Part shown: piece by piece, positions 51,789-61,211 of the stretch | How the letters are laid out: the number at the start of each line of letters is the position of its first letter | Position numbering within the stretch: the stretch's first letter is position 1 | Origin: an uncultured Eubacterium sp. | GTDB taxonomy: Bacteria; Bacillota; Clostridia; Lachnospirales; Lachnospiraceae | Reading direction: 5' to 3' | Assembly (NCBI GenBank): GCA_910577295.1 | Contig: CAJTLS010000003.1 | Span: 73,640-137,639, forward strand | DNA length: 64,000 nt | Notes under the pieces: model-generated | Seen by the model: the letters and a program-made list of their open reading frames with translations, nothing else | Databases searched by the model: none | Told to the model about the DNA's origin: nothing | Program-made: the position numbers and the translations under genes

Positions 51789-51829
51789 ACTCGTGCCTGA
51801 GAAAATGCCATTAGGCAGTTGGCACGAGT
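51789..51829 (+). other. Intercistronic stem-loop between dnaK and dnaJ
   Basis: ACTCGTGCC and GGCACGAGT form a perfect 9-bp stem enclosing a second small hairpin (TGCC/GGCA). It is followed by CCTTTC, not a T run. It may lower expression of dnaJ relative to dnaK or protect the dnaK mRNA. Confidence 0.65.
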
Positions 51830-51861
51830 CCTTTCACGTATTCGAATGGAGGAGAAAGACG

Positions 51862-52989
51862 ATGGCAGACAAACGTGATTATTACGAAGTTCTCGGTGTA
51901 GATAGAAATGCCGACGACGCTGCATTGAAGAAAGCGTATCGCGTTCTTGCCAAAAAGTATCATCCGGACACAAATCCCGGAGATGCCGAGGCAGAAGCAA
52001 AATTTAAAGAAGCATCGGAAGCGTATGCTGTTCTTAGTGACCCGCAGAAGCGCCAGCAGTACGACCAATTTGGCCACGCTGCTTTTGAGGGCGGCGCAGG
52101 CGGCGGTGGTTTTACAAATATGAACATGGATGACATATTTGGAAGTTTTGGCGATATTTTTGGAGACTTGTTTGGCGGCGGTTTCGGAGGAAGAAGCCGG
52201 CGGGCTGACCCGAACGCACCGCAAAGGGGGGCAAATCTGCGTACGCAGGTAAAAATTTCCTTTGAAGAGGCTTGCTTTGGGGCAGAAAAAGAGATTGAAA
52301 TTCCATCCAAAGTAGAGTGTAAGACATGCGGCGGCAATGGCGCGAAACCGGGAACACAGCCAATTAAATGCGGACAGTGCGGCGGAAGGGGACAGATTGT
52401 CCAGACCCAGCAGTCCTTGTTTGGCATGGTGCAAAATGTAACGACCTGTCCGGCCTGCGGAGGAAAAGGAACGGTAATCCGTGAGAAATGTCCGGACTGC
52501 CATGGACAGGGTTATACAAGTAAGAAAGAGAAATTGCAAGTTACAATTCCTGCCGGAATCGACCACGGTCAGAGCGTCCGTCTTCGCGGAAAGGGAGAGC
52601 CGGGAAAGAACGGCGGCTCCCGCGGGGATTTGCTGGTAGAAGTATATGTAGAGCGGCATAAGGAATTTCAGAGAGTGGATTATGACATCTTCTCGACGGT
52701 AAAGATTTCTTATCCGAGAGCTGTCTTAGGCGGGGATGTAATTATACAAACAATCGACGGCGACGTCGCTTATAATGTCAAGGCGGGAACACAAACCGGA
52801 ACGAGAGTCCGGCTCCGCGGAAAGGGAGTTCCATCGCTTCGGAATAAGAAGATGAGGGGAAATCATTATGTGGATTTAGTTGTTGATGTTCCTACTAAAC
52901 CTAATAAAGAGCAAAAGAAACTTTTAGAGCAGTTAGACGCTTTGTTTGAGGCGGAAGCGGCGAAGAAAGAAAAGAAACATAAAAAATAG
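51862..52989 (+). CDS. dnaJ: Chaperone protein DnaJ (Hsp40)
   Basis: The 375-residue co-chaperone has the J domain with HPD ([11 protein letters not shown]), a Gly/Phe-rich segment, four CxxCxGxG zinc motifs ([32 protein letters not shown]) and the C-terminal substrate-binding domain. The ATG at 51862 has GGAGG upstream; the frame from 51793 passes through the intercistronic hairpin. Last gene of the heat-shock operon. Confidence 0.97.
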   Translation: MADKRDYYEVLGVDRNADDAALKKAYRVLAKKYHPDTNPGDAEAEAKFKEASEAYAVLSDPQKRQQYDQFGHAAFEGGAGGGGFTNMNMDDIFGSFGDIFGDLFGGGFGGRSRRADPNAPQRGANLRTQVKISFEEACFGAEKEIEIPSKVECKTCGGNGAKPGTQPIKCGQCGGRGQIVQTQQSLFGMVQNVTTCPACGGKGTVIREKCPDCHGQGYTSKKEKLQVTIPAGIDHGQSVRLRGKGEPGKNGGSRGDLLVEVYVERHKEFQRVDYDIFSTVKISYPRAVLGGDVIIQTIDGDVAYNVKAGTQTGTRVRLRGKGVPSLRNKKMRGNHYVDLVVDVPTKPNKEQKKLLEQLDALFEAEAAKKEKKHKK

Positions 52990-53000
52990 TCTGCTAATGG

Positions 53001-53046
53001 TATGCATGCCCGATATGAAATTTTATCGGGCATGCATATTTTTTTT
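53001..53046 (+). terminator. Terminator of the dnaK operon
   Basis: TATGCATGCCCGAT and ATCGGGCATGCATA form a perfect 14-bp stem followed by T8. Confidence 0.95.
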
Positions 53047-53110
53047 GTACAAGGAAATACTTTCCACAAGAAGAAAACATCGGGAAAATGTTCTCAGAAT
53101 GGAGGGTAAA

Positions 53111-54400
53111 ATGGAACACAAGTATCGAATTAACACAGTAAGGGGAAGAGAGATATTAGATTCCCGAGGGAATCCTACCGTGGAGGTAGAGGTTTCTTTA
53201 TGTGGAGGGGCAACCGGAAGAGCCTCTGTACCATCCGGTGCATCAACAGGAGCGTTTGAGGCAGTGGAATTGCGTGATACGGAACTGCCCCGCTATAGCG
53301 GCAACGGCGTAAAGAAAGCAGTAGAACATGTCAATGAAACGATAAGTTTTTTATTGGATGGCAAAAATGCTCTGAATCAAATTGAGATTGACGAAATTAT
53401 GATTCGTGAAGATGGAACAAAAAACAAGGGGAAATTAGGTGCTAACGCTATACTTGGCACATCGCTGGCAGTGGCAAAAGCAGCGGCGATGGCCGTAGAA
53501 CTTCCGTTATATCAGTATATTGGCGGGGCAAACGCCCATACGCTGCCGATTCCGATGATGAATATCATCAACGGAGGCAAGCATGCCGATAGTAGTCTGA
53601 CGATTCAGGAATTTATGATTATGCCAATAGGCGCTAAATCCTTTCACCAGTGTCTGGAGTGGAGCGCAAACGTATTTCATACGTTGAAAAGGATTTTAAA
53701 AGAGGAGGGCTATGCGACGTCCGTAGGAGACGAGGGAGGCTTCGCCCCGCAGCTTGCGAGCGACGAGGACGCCCTGCGCTATATTGTCCGGGCAATCGAT
53801 AAGGCGGGATATCGGCCGCAGGAAGATTTTGTTATCGCGATGGACGGAGCAAGTACGGAAATGTATGAAGAGGCGGTGAAGCAGGGACGCACAGGTGAGT
53901 ATCTGTTTTGGAAATCGGGAGAATATAAGACATCCGACGCCATGATTGATTATTGGGCGGAATTGTGCGACCGCTATCCGGTGTATTCCATTGAGGATGG
54001 TCTGGCAGAAGAGGATTGGAGCGGCTGGCAGAAATTAACGGAACGCCTTGGACAACGGATACAACTGGTTGGCGATGATTTATTTGTAACGAACACGGAG
54101 CGGATCCAAAAGGGGATTCAGATGAATGCCTCGAATGCCGTTCTCATTAAACCGAACCAGATTGGAACACTGACAGAGACGTTAGAGGCCATACGCATGA
54201 CAAAGAATAACCGTTGGAATGCCATTGTCAGCCACCGCTCAGGAGAGACCGAGGACACGACGATTGCTGATATTGCGGTTGGTTTGAATGCCGGACAGAT
54301 TAAGACCGGAGCGCCTTCGCGTACAGACCGGGTAGCAAAATATAATCAGCTTCTTCGTATTGAAGAGCAGTTAAGCAGCTCTGCCTCTTATGGAGCTTAG
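53111..54400 (+). CDS. eno: Enolase
   Basis: The 429-residue enzyme dehydrates 2-phosphoglycerate to phosphoenolpyruvate. Family motifs are [62 protein letters not shown] and [15 protein letters not shown]. The ATG at 53111 has GGAGGG 4 bp upstream; a start at 53099 would overlap that site, and the longer frame overlaps dnaJ. Transcribed alone between two terminators. Confidence 0.97.
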   Translation: MEHKYRINTVRGREILDSRGNPTVEVEVSLCGGATGRASVPSGASTGAFEAVELRDTELPRYSGNGVKKAVEHVNETISFLLDGKNALNQIEIDEIMIREDGTKNKGKLGANAILGTSLAVAKAAAMAVELPLYQYIGGANAHTLPIPMMNIINGGKHADSSLTIQEFMIMPIGAKSFHQCLEWSANVFHTLKRILKEEGYATSVGDEGGFAPQLASDEDALRYIVRAIDKAGYRPQEDFVIAMDGASTEMYEEAVKQGRTGEYLFWKSGEYKTSDAMIDYWAELCDRYPVYSIEDGLAEEDWSGWQKLTERLGQRIQLVGDDLFVTNTERIQKGIQMNASNAVLIKPNQIGTLTETLEAIRMTKNNRWNAIVSHRSGETEDTTIADIAVGLNAGQIKTGAPSRTDRVAKYNQLLRIEEQLSSSASYGA

Positions 54401-54421
54401 GGAAATAGAAATAAAGTAGAG

Positions 54422-54482
54422 AAATCCACTGATTCGCTGACGCTTTTTAGAAGCAGCATGCGTGCAAATCAGTGGATTTTTA
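54422..54482 (+). terminator. Terminator after enolase
   Basis: AAATCCACTGATT and AATCAGTGGATTT pair across a 32-nt loop that can itself fold; T residues follow. It is placed to work also for the convergent small gene. Confidence 0.85.
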
Positions 54483-54502
54483 ATTATTCTTATTCATAAT
54501 AA

Positions 54503-54715
54503 TTACATGTCATCGGTATCGGTAAACAGTACGACCGGTTTATCCAGTGTGTACTGATAAAATTTAATTATATTTCCGCTATACATACGCATTGGCGTCC
54601 AATTGCACAAATCAAAATCTTTTTTATAAGGAAGCTTATAATAAAAAGAGTCATTGGTGCTATAACTGCGGTCATATGTTACCAATGATTTCGCAAAAAG
54701 TTCTTGCGGCGTCAT
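54503..54715 (-). CDS. Small soluble protein, unknown
   Basis: The 70-residue product has no membrane segment; aromatic residues are frequent (SFYYKLPYKKDFDL, IIKFYQY). AAAGGGGGC lies at a suitable distance before the ATG. It follows the GH13 gene by 72 bp on the same strand and may be its operon partner. No family recognised. Confidence 0.6.
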   Translation of the reverse strand: MTPQELFAKSLVTYDRSYSTNDSFYYKLPYKKDFDLCNWTPMRMYSGNIIKFYQYTLDKPVVLFTDTDDM

Positions 54716-54787
54716 ATATTTGCCCCCTTTGCTAAAATGATATCTATATTATATGACAAAAAACATTCAGATGCAAATAAAACTTTG

Positions 54788-56137
54788 TTAGTTGGCAAGA
54801 AAGATTTCACTTTCACCCGGAGCCAGAGTGATTTCGATTTTGCCATTGCATACGTCATACGGTTTATTTTGCATAGAACCAGTAAAGGAAGCATGTCCTC
54901 CGCTATAAGGGATGGAAATTGTTGCCGGCGCGTCATCGATATTCATCGCCACAATGACGTCTTCACCCTCGTAACTGCGGATAAACGCGTATTGGCGGTT
55001 CATCAGCAACAGTTCTTTATATTCTCCATAAGCAAGCGCATGGGATGTCCGGCGGATATTTCCAAGTTTTGTAATCCATGCAGTATAAGGGTTCGTCTCC
55101 TGCGCATCGGCATAATCATCCAGATGCAGGCATGGACGCAGCGGGGCGTCGGAACCGTTTTCTTTACGGCCCTCAATGCCAAATTCCGAGCCGTAGTAAA
55201 TTGATGGAATGCCGGGAAGCGTATACATCAGTGTGTGGACAACTTCGAAGTGGGACAGGTTCTTTAATTTGTTAATAATGCGCTCCACGTCATGGTTGTC
55301 GGCAAAATTGTACAGGCGCATATTTTCATAGTGCCCGCCTCCCATATCGTACAAACGTTTGACGGTGTGTGCGATTTCAAAGAAGTTCAAATCATTACAG
55401 CCAGACCAGAGAGCCTTGTTCAGATGGTAATTGGTTACGGAATGCAAAGTCTCCGCATTAACCCACCGATTGTACTCGCCGTGTATGACTTCACCCATCA
55501 GCCAGAAATCTGGCTTGATTTCATTGGCGACGCTGCGCATTCCTTTCATAAAGTCAAAATCCAAAACGTCTGCGGCGTCGAGACGGATACCGTCGATATC
55601 AAATTCGCTTACCCAGAAGCGGATTACATCGTAAATATAATCTCTGACTTCAGGATTTCGCTGATTCAATTTCACGAGTAAGTTGTACCCACCCCAGTTA
55701 TCGTAAGAAAATCCGTCATTGTACTCGTTATTTCCGCCAAAGTTTACATTACAATACCAATCTTTGTAGCGGGAATTTTCGCGCTTCTCTTTGATATCCT
55801 GAAAAGCGAAAAAGTCCCGTCCCGTGTGGTTAAATACCCCGTCCAGTATAACCCGCACGTCTTTTTCGTGGCAGGTTTGAACAAAATGTTTTAAATCGTC
55901 ATTGTCTCCTAAACGGCAATCCAACTTATAGTAGTCGGTCGTTTCATATCCGTGTCCGACTGATTGAAAAAGCGGGCCGATATAGAGAGCGTTGCAGCCA
56001 ATCGATAAAAGATGGTCGATCCACAGTTCTAAGTCGCGTAAACGGTGCTGCGTCTCCCCGTAGTCATTGAGAGCGGGAGCTCCGCTTAACCCCAATGGAT
56101 ATATGTGATAAAATACTGATTCATCATACCAGGCCAT
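54788..56137 (-). CDS. GH13 alpha-glucan hydrolase (neopullulanase/cyclomaltodextrinase-like)
   Basis: The 449-residue enzyme is a GH13 TIM barrel with the conserved regions DGVFNHTG, the nucleophile in GIRLDAAD, the acid/base Glu in LMGEVIHGEY and NFADNHDVERI. A short C-terminal beta domain ends the protein. No signal peptide, so it acts on imported maltodextrins in the cytoplasm. Lacking the N-terminal domain of typical neopullulanases, its exact product is uncertain. GAGAGG precedes the ATG. Confidence 0.9.
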   Translation of the reverse strand: MAWYDESVFYHIYPLGLSGAPALNDYGETQHRLRDLELWIDHLLSIGCNALYIGPLFQSVGHGYETTDYYKLDCRLGDNDDLKHFVQTCHEKDVRVILDGVFNHTGRDFFAFQDIKEKRENSRYKDWYCNVNFGGNNEYNDGFSYDNWGGYNLLVKLNQRNPEVRDYIYDVIRFWVSEFDIDGIRLDAADVLDFDFMKGMRSVANEIKPDFWLMGEVIHGEYNRWVNAETLHSVTNYHLNKALWSGCNDLNFFEIAHTVKRLYDMGGGHYENMRLYNFADNHDVERIINKLKNLSHFEVVHTLMYTLPGIPSIYYGSEFGIEGRKENGSDAPLRPCLHLDDYADAQETNPYTAWITKLGNIRRTSHALAYGEYKELLLMNRQYAFIRSYEGEDVIVAMNIDDAPATISIPYSGGHASFTGSMQNKPYDVCNGKIEITLAPGESEIFLAN

Positions 56138-56229
56138 ATTTTTTACCTCTCTTTCTGTTTCTGTAGTGTCTATGGCTGTTTGAGCCTGATGTTATTGTAG
56201 CACAAAATAAGAGGTTAGAAAAGATTAAT

Positions 56230-58755
56230 TCAGTGAAGCCGTTTGCTAAGTTCTGCCAGAGGGATAGGAAGCAGCGATAAAATACCCACGACAAACCATT
56301 CGCGCATACTGAGCGCCGTAGTATGAAAAATTGTTTGCAGGGCGGGAACGCTTATTACGCAGCACTGGAGTGCAATACATAGCACGACACTGAGCAGGAG
56401 CTTGCGGTTCCCCATAATGCCGGTCTCTAACAGAGAATGTTCACTGCGCATATTAAAGGAGTGAACGAGCTGGGAGATTGACAAAACGGCAAAACACATC
56501 GTAGAACCGCTCGTTGTGTAGGCAAAAAGAGCCAGCGAGCCAATGAACATGCCCTCGACAATCATCTGGAATACCGTATCAAAGTGAAAGATACCGCTGT
56601 TTTTTGGAAGAGGAGGACGGTTCATGCTATCCGGGTCCGGCGGTTCCACGCCGAGGCAGAGGGCAGGAAACGAATCCGTTACCAGATTGATAAATAGGAG
56701 CTGCACTGGAAGCAGCGGCGCGGGCATGCCAAAAAAGATGGCGACAAATATTGTCATGATTTCTCCTATATTACAGGAAAGGAGAAAATGAATCGCCTTT
56801 TTAATATTATCATATATACCTCTCCCTTCGCGAACGGCAGAAACAATAGTAGAAAAATTATCATCCATCAAAATCATATCGGCCGCATTTTTTGCCACGT
56901 CGGTTCCCGTCCGTCCCATGGCGCAGCCGATATCCGCTGATTTCAGCGCAGGAGCGTCGTTCACCCCGTCTCCGGTCATGGCAACGACATTCCCTTTGCG
57001 TTGGAATGCTTTCACCAGACGTACTTTATGGACGGGAGAGACGCGGGCAAACACATGATGGGTATCCAAAACCCCCGGAAGTTCCCTGTCGCTTATGGTA
57101 TCCAGTTCCTGTCCGGTCATGACCTCTTTGTCATTATGGCAGATACCTAATTCTTTGCCGATAGCGGCGGCAGTAATTCGGTGGTCGCCCGTAATCATTA
57201 CAGGGCGGATTCCGGCATGGCGGCAGCTCTTTACTGCAGCGTATGCCTCTTTACGGGGCGGGTCCATGAATCCGGCCAATCCGGCAAAGACGAGTCCGTG
57301 CTCCAATGTCTCGTCCTGCGGCGGCATTTGGGAATGCAGGCGGTATCCGACTCCCAAAACCCGAAGTGCATCCTGAGCAAAATATTCTGCTTCTTTTATC
57401 AGTTGATGGCGCATGGCGGACGTGAGGGGGCGTACCTGCTCCCCGTCCTTATAGTGGGTAGAGAGCTGAAGGAGCAGTTCCGGGGCGCCCTTTGTGACAG
57501 AGAGGATTCCGGTGGCCGTCCGGTGCAGTGTTGTCATCCGCTTTCGTGAAGAATCAAAGGGGAGTTCAAATATTGCCGGCGCTTGGTTTTGCAGGCGTTC
57601 ATAGCGGATACCAAGATTGTATCCATATTCGATAAGCGCCTGTTCCACAGGGCCGGTCTCGTTATTACAGAGAAGAAAATATCGGAACAGCTCTTCTTCG
57701 GAGCAGGTACAATAGGTGCGTCTGACGCTCATTTGATTCTGTGTCAGAGTACCTGTCTTATCCGAACAAATAACGGAAGCGCTCCCCAGTGTTTCCACAG
57801 CCGGCAGATGGCGAATTACGGCGCGCTGTCTTGCCATGCGCTCAACACCCAAACTAAGCATGATGGTGACAAGGGCCGGCAGGCTCTCTGGTATGGCAGC
57901 GACGCCCAGACTGACGGAAGTCATAAACATTTCAAAGATGGGCTGTTTTTTTGTAATGCCTAGTATGAAAATGATACCGCAAATGATAAGCGCCAAGATA
58001 CCAAGTACTTTTCCCGTCTTGTTCAGGCGGCGGGTAAGTGGTGTTTCAGGAGAGGTTTCCTGCGCCAGCATGCCGGCAATCTGCCCGATTTGTGTATTCA
58101 TGCCGGTTGCCGTCACATAACAAACCCCCCGTCCGGTCGTTACCATCGTACCGGAAAAAACCATGTTTTTCTGGTCGCCAATCGGCAGTTCTCCAGCATG
58201 AATAGCCTCGCTTGTTTTTTCAATGCTTCCGGTCTCTCCGGTAAGCGCAGACTCTTCAGTCGTCAGATTGTGACACGAGAGAAGTCTGGCGTCGGCAGGA
58301 ACGAGACAGCCGGTCTCCAAATGCACGATGTCTCCCGGAACCAAATCCTGTGACGGGAGCTTCTGTCGCTTTCCGTCGCGGACAACGATAGTTTCGGGCG
58401 TCTGCAATTTTTGCAGCATGGCGAGAGAATGTTCTGCCTTGCTCTCCTGATAGATGCCGAGGAGCGCATTGATAATGACGATGGCTAAAATGATGAGCGG
58501 GTCTGTAAAATTGAGCTCTCCCTGCAGATAGGAGGCGACAAAAGAGATGAGAGCGGCAGCCAAAAGGGTAATTATCATAAAATCCCTGAATTGGGCAAAG
58601 AAACGGGATAAAAGTCCCGGCCCGCGCTCGTTGACCAGTTCGTTTCGTCCATATTCCTGTCGGAGTTTTTTTATTTCCTTACTGCTGCAGCCCTGTTCTG
58701 CATCTATTTTGTATGTTTGCTGCATTTTTACTAAATCCATATTATACCAATTCAT
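56230..58755 (-). CDS. Cation-transporting P-type ATPase (calcium type, P2)
   Basis: The 841-residue pump has the N-terminal cation ATPase domain, the phosphorylation motif CSDKTGTLTQN, MTGDGVNDAPALKSADIG, and about ten membrane segments. PESLPALVT in segment 4 and the length fit P2-type Ca2+ exporters of Firmicutes. The start at 58755 has AAAGGA 8 bp upstream; 14 more in-frame residues precede it. It diverges from the MntP-like gene. Confidence 0.93.
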   Translation of the reverse strand: MNWYNMDLVKMQQTYKIDAEQGCSSKEIKKLRQEYGRNELVNERGPGLLSRFFAQFRDFMIITLLAAALISFVASYLQGELNFTDPLIILAIVIINALLGIYQESKAEHSLAMLQKLQTPETIVVRDGKRQKLPSQDLVPGDIVHLETGCLVPADARLLSCHNLTTEESALTGETGSIEKTSEAIHAGELPIGDQKNMVFSGTMVTTGRGVCYVTATGMNTQIGQIAGMLAQETSPETPLTRRLNKTGKVLGILALIICGIIFILGITKKQPIFEMFMTSVSLGVAAIPESLPALVTIMLSLGVERMARQRAVIRHLPAVETLGSASVICSDKTGTLTQNQMSVRRTYCTCSEEELFRYFLLCNNETGPVEQALIEYGYNLGIRYERLQNQAPAIFELPFDSSRKRMTTLHRTATGILSVTKGAPELLLQLSTHYKDGEQVRPLTSAMRHQLIKEAEYFAQDALRVLGVGYRLHSQMPPQDETLEHGLVFAGLAGFMDPPRKEAYAAVKSCRHAGIRPVMITGDHRITAAAIGKELGICHNDKEVMTGQELDTISDRELPGVLDTHHVFARVSPVHKVRLVKAFQRKGNVVAMTGDGVNDAPALKSADIGCAMGRTGTDVAKNAADMILMDDNFSTIVSAVREGRGIYDNIKKAIHFLLSCNIGEIMTIFVAIFFGMPAPLLPVQLLFINLVTDSFPALCLGVEPPDPDSMNRPPLPKNSGIFHFDTVFQMIVEGMFIGSLALFAYTTSGSTMCFAVLSISQLVHSFNMRSEHSLLETGIMGNRKLLLSVVLCIALQCCVISVPALQTIFHTTALSMREWFVVGILSLLPIPLAELSKRLH

Positions 58756-58848
58756 GGGCATATTCCTTTCGCTGTTTCTGTCGAAAAATTTCCCCAAAGC
58801 AAGGGGTTATGCATAAGATAACAATAAGCAATCAAAAGGAACAAAGAG

Positions 58849-59388
58849 ATGCTTATTGTCATTTTACTGGCTGTGTCAGTTAGTTTTGATACACTGGGTG
58901 TAGCTATGGCATATGCAATAGGGAGAATCGTCATTCCCAGACGAACGCGTTTGCTTATTGCTCTTCTCAACGGTGTGTTGACAGCCGCCGCCATCTGGCT
59001 TGGACGGCTCCTGTGCGCGGGAGTGCCGGAGTGGCTGTTTCAAGTTCTCGGTGCAGCAATCCTCATTACGCTCGGAGTCAAAACACTTTGGAATGCATTG
59101 GGAGACAATAAAACAGCGGATTATGATAAAGATGCTTCCCGAAGCATTGACCTCCGTGAGGGCTGCGTCGTAGGAGTTGTATTTGCTCTGGACTCCATCA
59201 GTGCCGCACTGGGGATTCTCAATCTCGGTGAGATTGTATATTTATTTCCTGTCTGTACGGCCGTACTCTGTTATGTATTTCTTCTGTTCGGAGGGAAATC
59301 TCCGTATAATCTGCGGCGTTTAAATGGAGTGAGCGGCATTATTCTTATTGCGTTTGGTCTTCTCCGGTTATGTCCCGGCTTTTTCTGA
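58849..59388 (+). CDS. MntP/YtaF-like membrane protein
   Basis: The 179-residue protein has six hydrophobic segments in two related halves, each with an Asp in a membrane helix (VSVSFDTLGVAMAYAIG and GVVFALDSISAALGI). This pattern is shared by MntP manganese exporters and the sporulation protein YtaF. Substrate is uncertain. Its 3' end overlaps the convergent DedA gene by 44 bp. Confidence 0.82.
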   Translation: MLIVILLAVSVSFDTLGVAMAYAIGRIVIPRRTRLLIALLNGVLTAAAIWLGRLLCAGVPEWLFQVLGAAILITLGVKTLWNALGDNKTADYDKDASRSIDLREGCVVGVVFALDSISAALGILNLGEIVYLFPVCTAVLCYVFLLFGGKSPYNLRRLNGVSGIILIAFGLLRLCPGFF

Positions 59389-59965
59389 TACGCCGCCATA
59401 GCAGGAGACAAAGAAGCAGCAGGCCGCCAAAGAAAATCCATCGTTTATAACGGTCAAAGTAACCAAAGAAAGAGTCCTTATACTGATAAAAATAATAACC
59501 GAGACTGGTGAGTACGGTGTTCCACAGAAAAATTCCGAAAGCGGAATACAGAATATAGCCGCTGCAGCTCTGCTTCATGGCGCCGGCGACGAAGCCAATA
59601 TAGGTGCGGCACAGAGGAATGAGCCGGCTCAGGAACACAGCGCTTTTTCCGTGGTCGCCAAACGTTCGGTAAGAAGAAAGAATAGGCTTTTCCATAGAGG
59701 GGAAACGGTGCATGATTTTCTCCAATAAGGAAGAGCCTCCTTTGCGTCCGATGGCATAGGTTATCAGGCTTCCGCCGATGCCGGCCAGAGTACTGAAGAG
59801 AATTAACAGGGGGAAAGACAGTCCCTGACCGGCGGCCACCAATCCTGCAAGAGGTAAGACAATTTCGCTTGAGATGGGAAAACAGGCGTATTCTAATAAA
59901 ATCAAGAGAAACATGGCGGGAAGTCCATAGTTCAACAAATAGTCTTGAATCATCGTTTCATCCAT
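59345..59965 (-). CDS. DedA family membrane protein
   Basis: The 206-residue protein has the DedA/VTT pattern: YACFPISSEIVLPLAG, GGSLITYAIGRKGG, FLSRLIPLCRTYIGFVAGA, and four to five membrane segments. DedA proteins help recycle undecaprenyl phosphate or flip phospholipids. The ribosome-binding site is weak, so the start could be the ATG at 59953. It overlaps the MntP-like gene tail-to-tail. Confidence 0.9.
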   Translation of the reverse strand: MDETMIQDYLLNYGLPAMFLLILLEYACFPISSEIVLPLAGLVAAGQGLSFPLLILFSTLAGIGGSLITYAIGRKGGSSLLEKIMHRFPSMEKPILSSYRTFGDHGKSAVFLSRLIPLCRTYIGFVAGAMKQSCSGYILYSAFGIFLWNTVLTSLGYYFYQYKDSFFGYFDRYKRWIFFGGLLLLCLLLWRRIRKSRDITGEDQTQ

Positions 59966-60093
59966 TTCATGTGCAATATCTTACTACAGTCTATGAGGGG
60001 AAAAGCGCAAGTATGTGCATAAAGCACAAGTATGGCAGCAGAAAAAAGATCAGCCAGTCAATCCCAATGTCATGGCGGACAATTGGTAAATTC

Positions 60094-60122
60094 TTGACAA
60101 AGGTTTTGGCAATTGGTATTAT
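60094..60122 (+). promoter_or_regulatory. Promoter of the L,D-transpeptidase gene
   Basis: TTGACA (60094-60099) and TATTAT (60117-60122) are 17 bp apart, 52 bp before the start codon. Confidence 0.75.
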
Positions 60123-60174
60123 AAAATAGTATGCTTATATGCATATTCAAAACTGCAACTAAGGAGTGCGGAAG

Positions 60175-61164
60175 ATGAAAACAATTGTAAGAAAGCTGCT
60201 TATTCTTTCATTTTTAGCATTTTTAATGTCGGGTTTGGGAGGAAACACCCGTGATGTGGAAGCGCGGGCGTCAAAGAATAAAAATCCATATATAATCAAG
60301 GTAAATGAGCAGCAGAATGTCGTAACCGTTTATCGGAAGACGAAAAAGAAATACAAACCATATAAAGCATTTATCTGTTCTTCCGGTTTTGCCACGCCAA
60401 CGGGAACCTTTACCTTAAGTTCGAAATACCGTTGGCATAAAATGATGGGGGAGGTGTATGGGCAATACTGTTCCCGAATTACGGGCCATATTCTGTTTCA
60501 TTCCGTCTGGTATTACAGAGTGAGTCCGAATACGCAGTCATATGTCCAGTACAACCGTCTGGGGACGAAAGCATCGCATGGCTGTATACGACTGACGGTG
60601 GCGGCCAGCAAGTGGATATATGATAATTGTCCGTCAGGAACAAAAGTTACGATTTACAGTTCGCCCAATCCGGGGCCTCTCGGCAAACCAAAAGCAAGGA
60701 AAATGTCCGGTTATATGGGGTGGGATCCGACTGACCCAAACCCCGCCAACCCGTATTTTGTAAAAGTAAAATCCTTTCGGATATCAAAAAAGAAAGTTAC
60801 GCTGACGCTTGGAAAGGGAAAGAAGAAAGCGAAAACAAAAATAAAGGCTTACCAATACCGCCCGAAGAAAGCAATGATAAAGGAAGTTCGTTTTGTCTCT
60901 TCCAACTCAAAAATTGCGGTGGTGAACCAAGAGGGAGAGATTAGGGCAAAGAAAGCGGGAAAATGTAAAATATTTGCTTATACGAAAGATGGCAGCGGTA
61001 AAAGAAGAGTCTGTGTGGTGAAAGTAAAGAAGTATAAGCCTTTGCCAAAGAAAAAGCCGGCGGAGACGCCAACGCCGCAGCCGACAGAGACGCCGCAGCC
61101 GACGGAGGTACCGACGCCGGATTTGACGGAGACGCCGACACCGGATACAGGTGCAGGGCAATAA
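60175..61164 (+). CDS. Secreted L,D-transpeptidase with Ig-like domain and Pro/Thr tail
   Basis: The 329-residue protein has a signal peptide (about 1-32) and a YkuD domain (about 40-160) with the active site SHGCIRLT (Cys137). A Lys-rich Big_2-like domain follows (about 195-290), then a Pro/Glu/Thr repeat tail (PTPQPTETPQPTEVPTP). It probably cross-links peptidoglycan or attaches proteins in the wall. AAGGAG lies 8 bp before the ATG at 60175. The Lys-rich Big_2 domain resembles that of the protein at 45222. Confidence 0.88.
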   Translation: MKTIVRKLLILSFLAFLMSGLGGNTRDVEARASKNKNPYIIKVNEQQNVVTVYRKTKKKYKPYKAFICSSGFATPTGTFTLSSKYRWHKMMGEVYGQYCSRITGHILFHSVWYYRVSPNTQSYVQYNRLGTKASHGCIRLTVAASKWIYDNCPSGTKVTIYSSPNPGPLGKPKARKMSGYMGWDPTDPNPANPYFVKVKSFRISKKKVTLTLGKGKKKAKTKIKAYQYRPKKAMIKEVRFVSSNSKIAVVNQEGEIRAKKAGKCKIFAYTKDGSGKRRVCVVKVKKYKPLPKKKPAETPTPQPTETPQPTEVPTPDLTETPTPDTGAGQ

Positions 61165-61211
61165 GAACGAGACGCTAACGCCGCAGGCGTGAAGAATGAA
61201 TGGAGGTAATT

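Noticed and set aside
61165..61211. T-box leader for leuS
   Set aside because: Only 47 bp separate leuS from the upstream gene and no T-box core is present.
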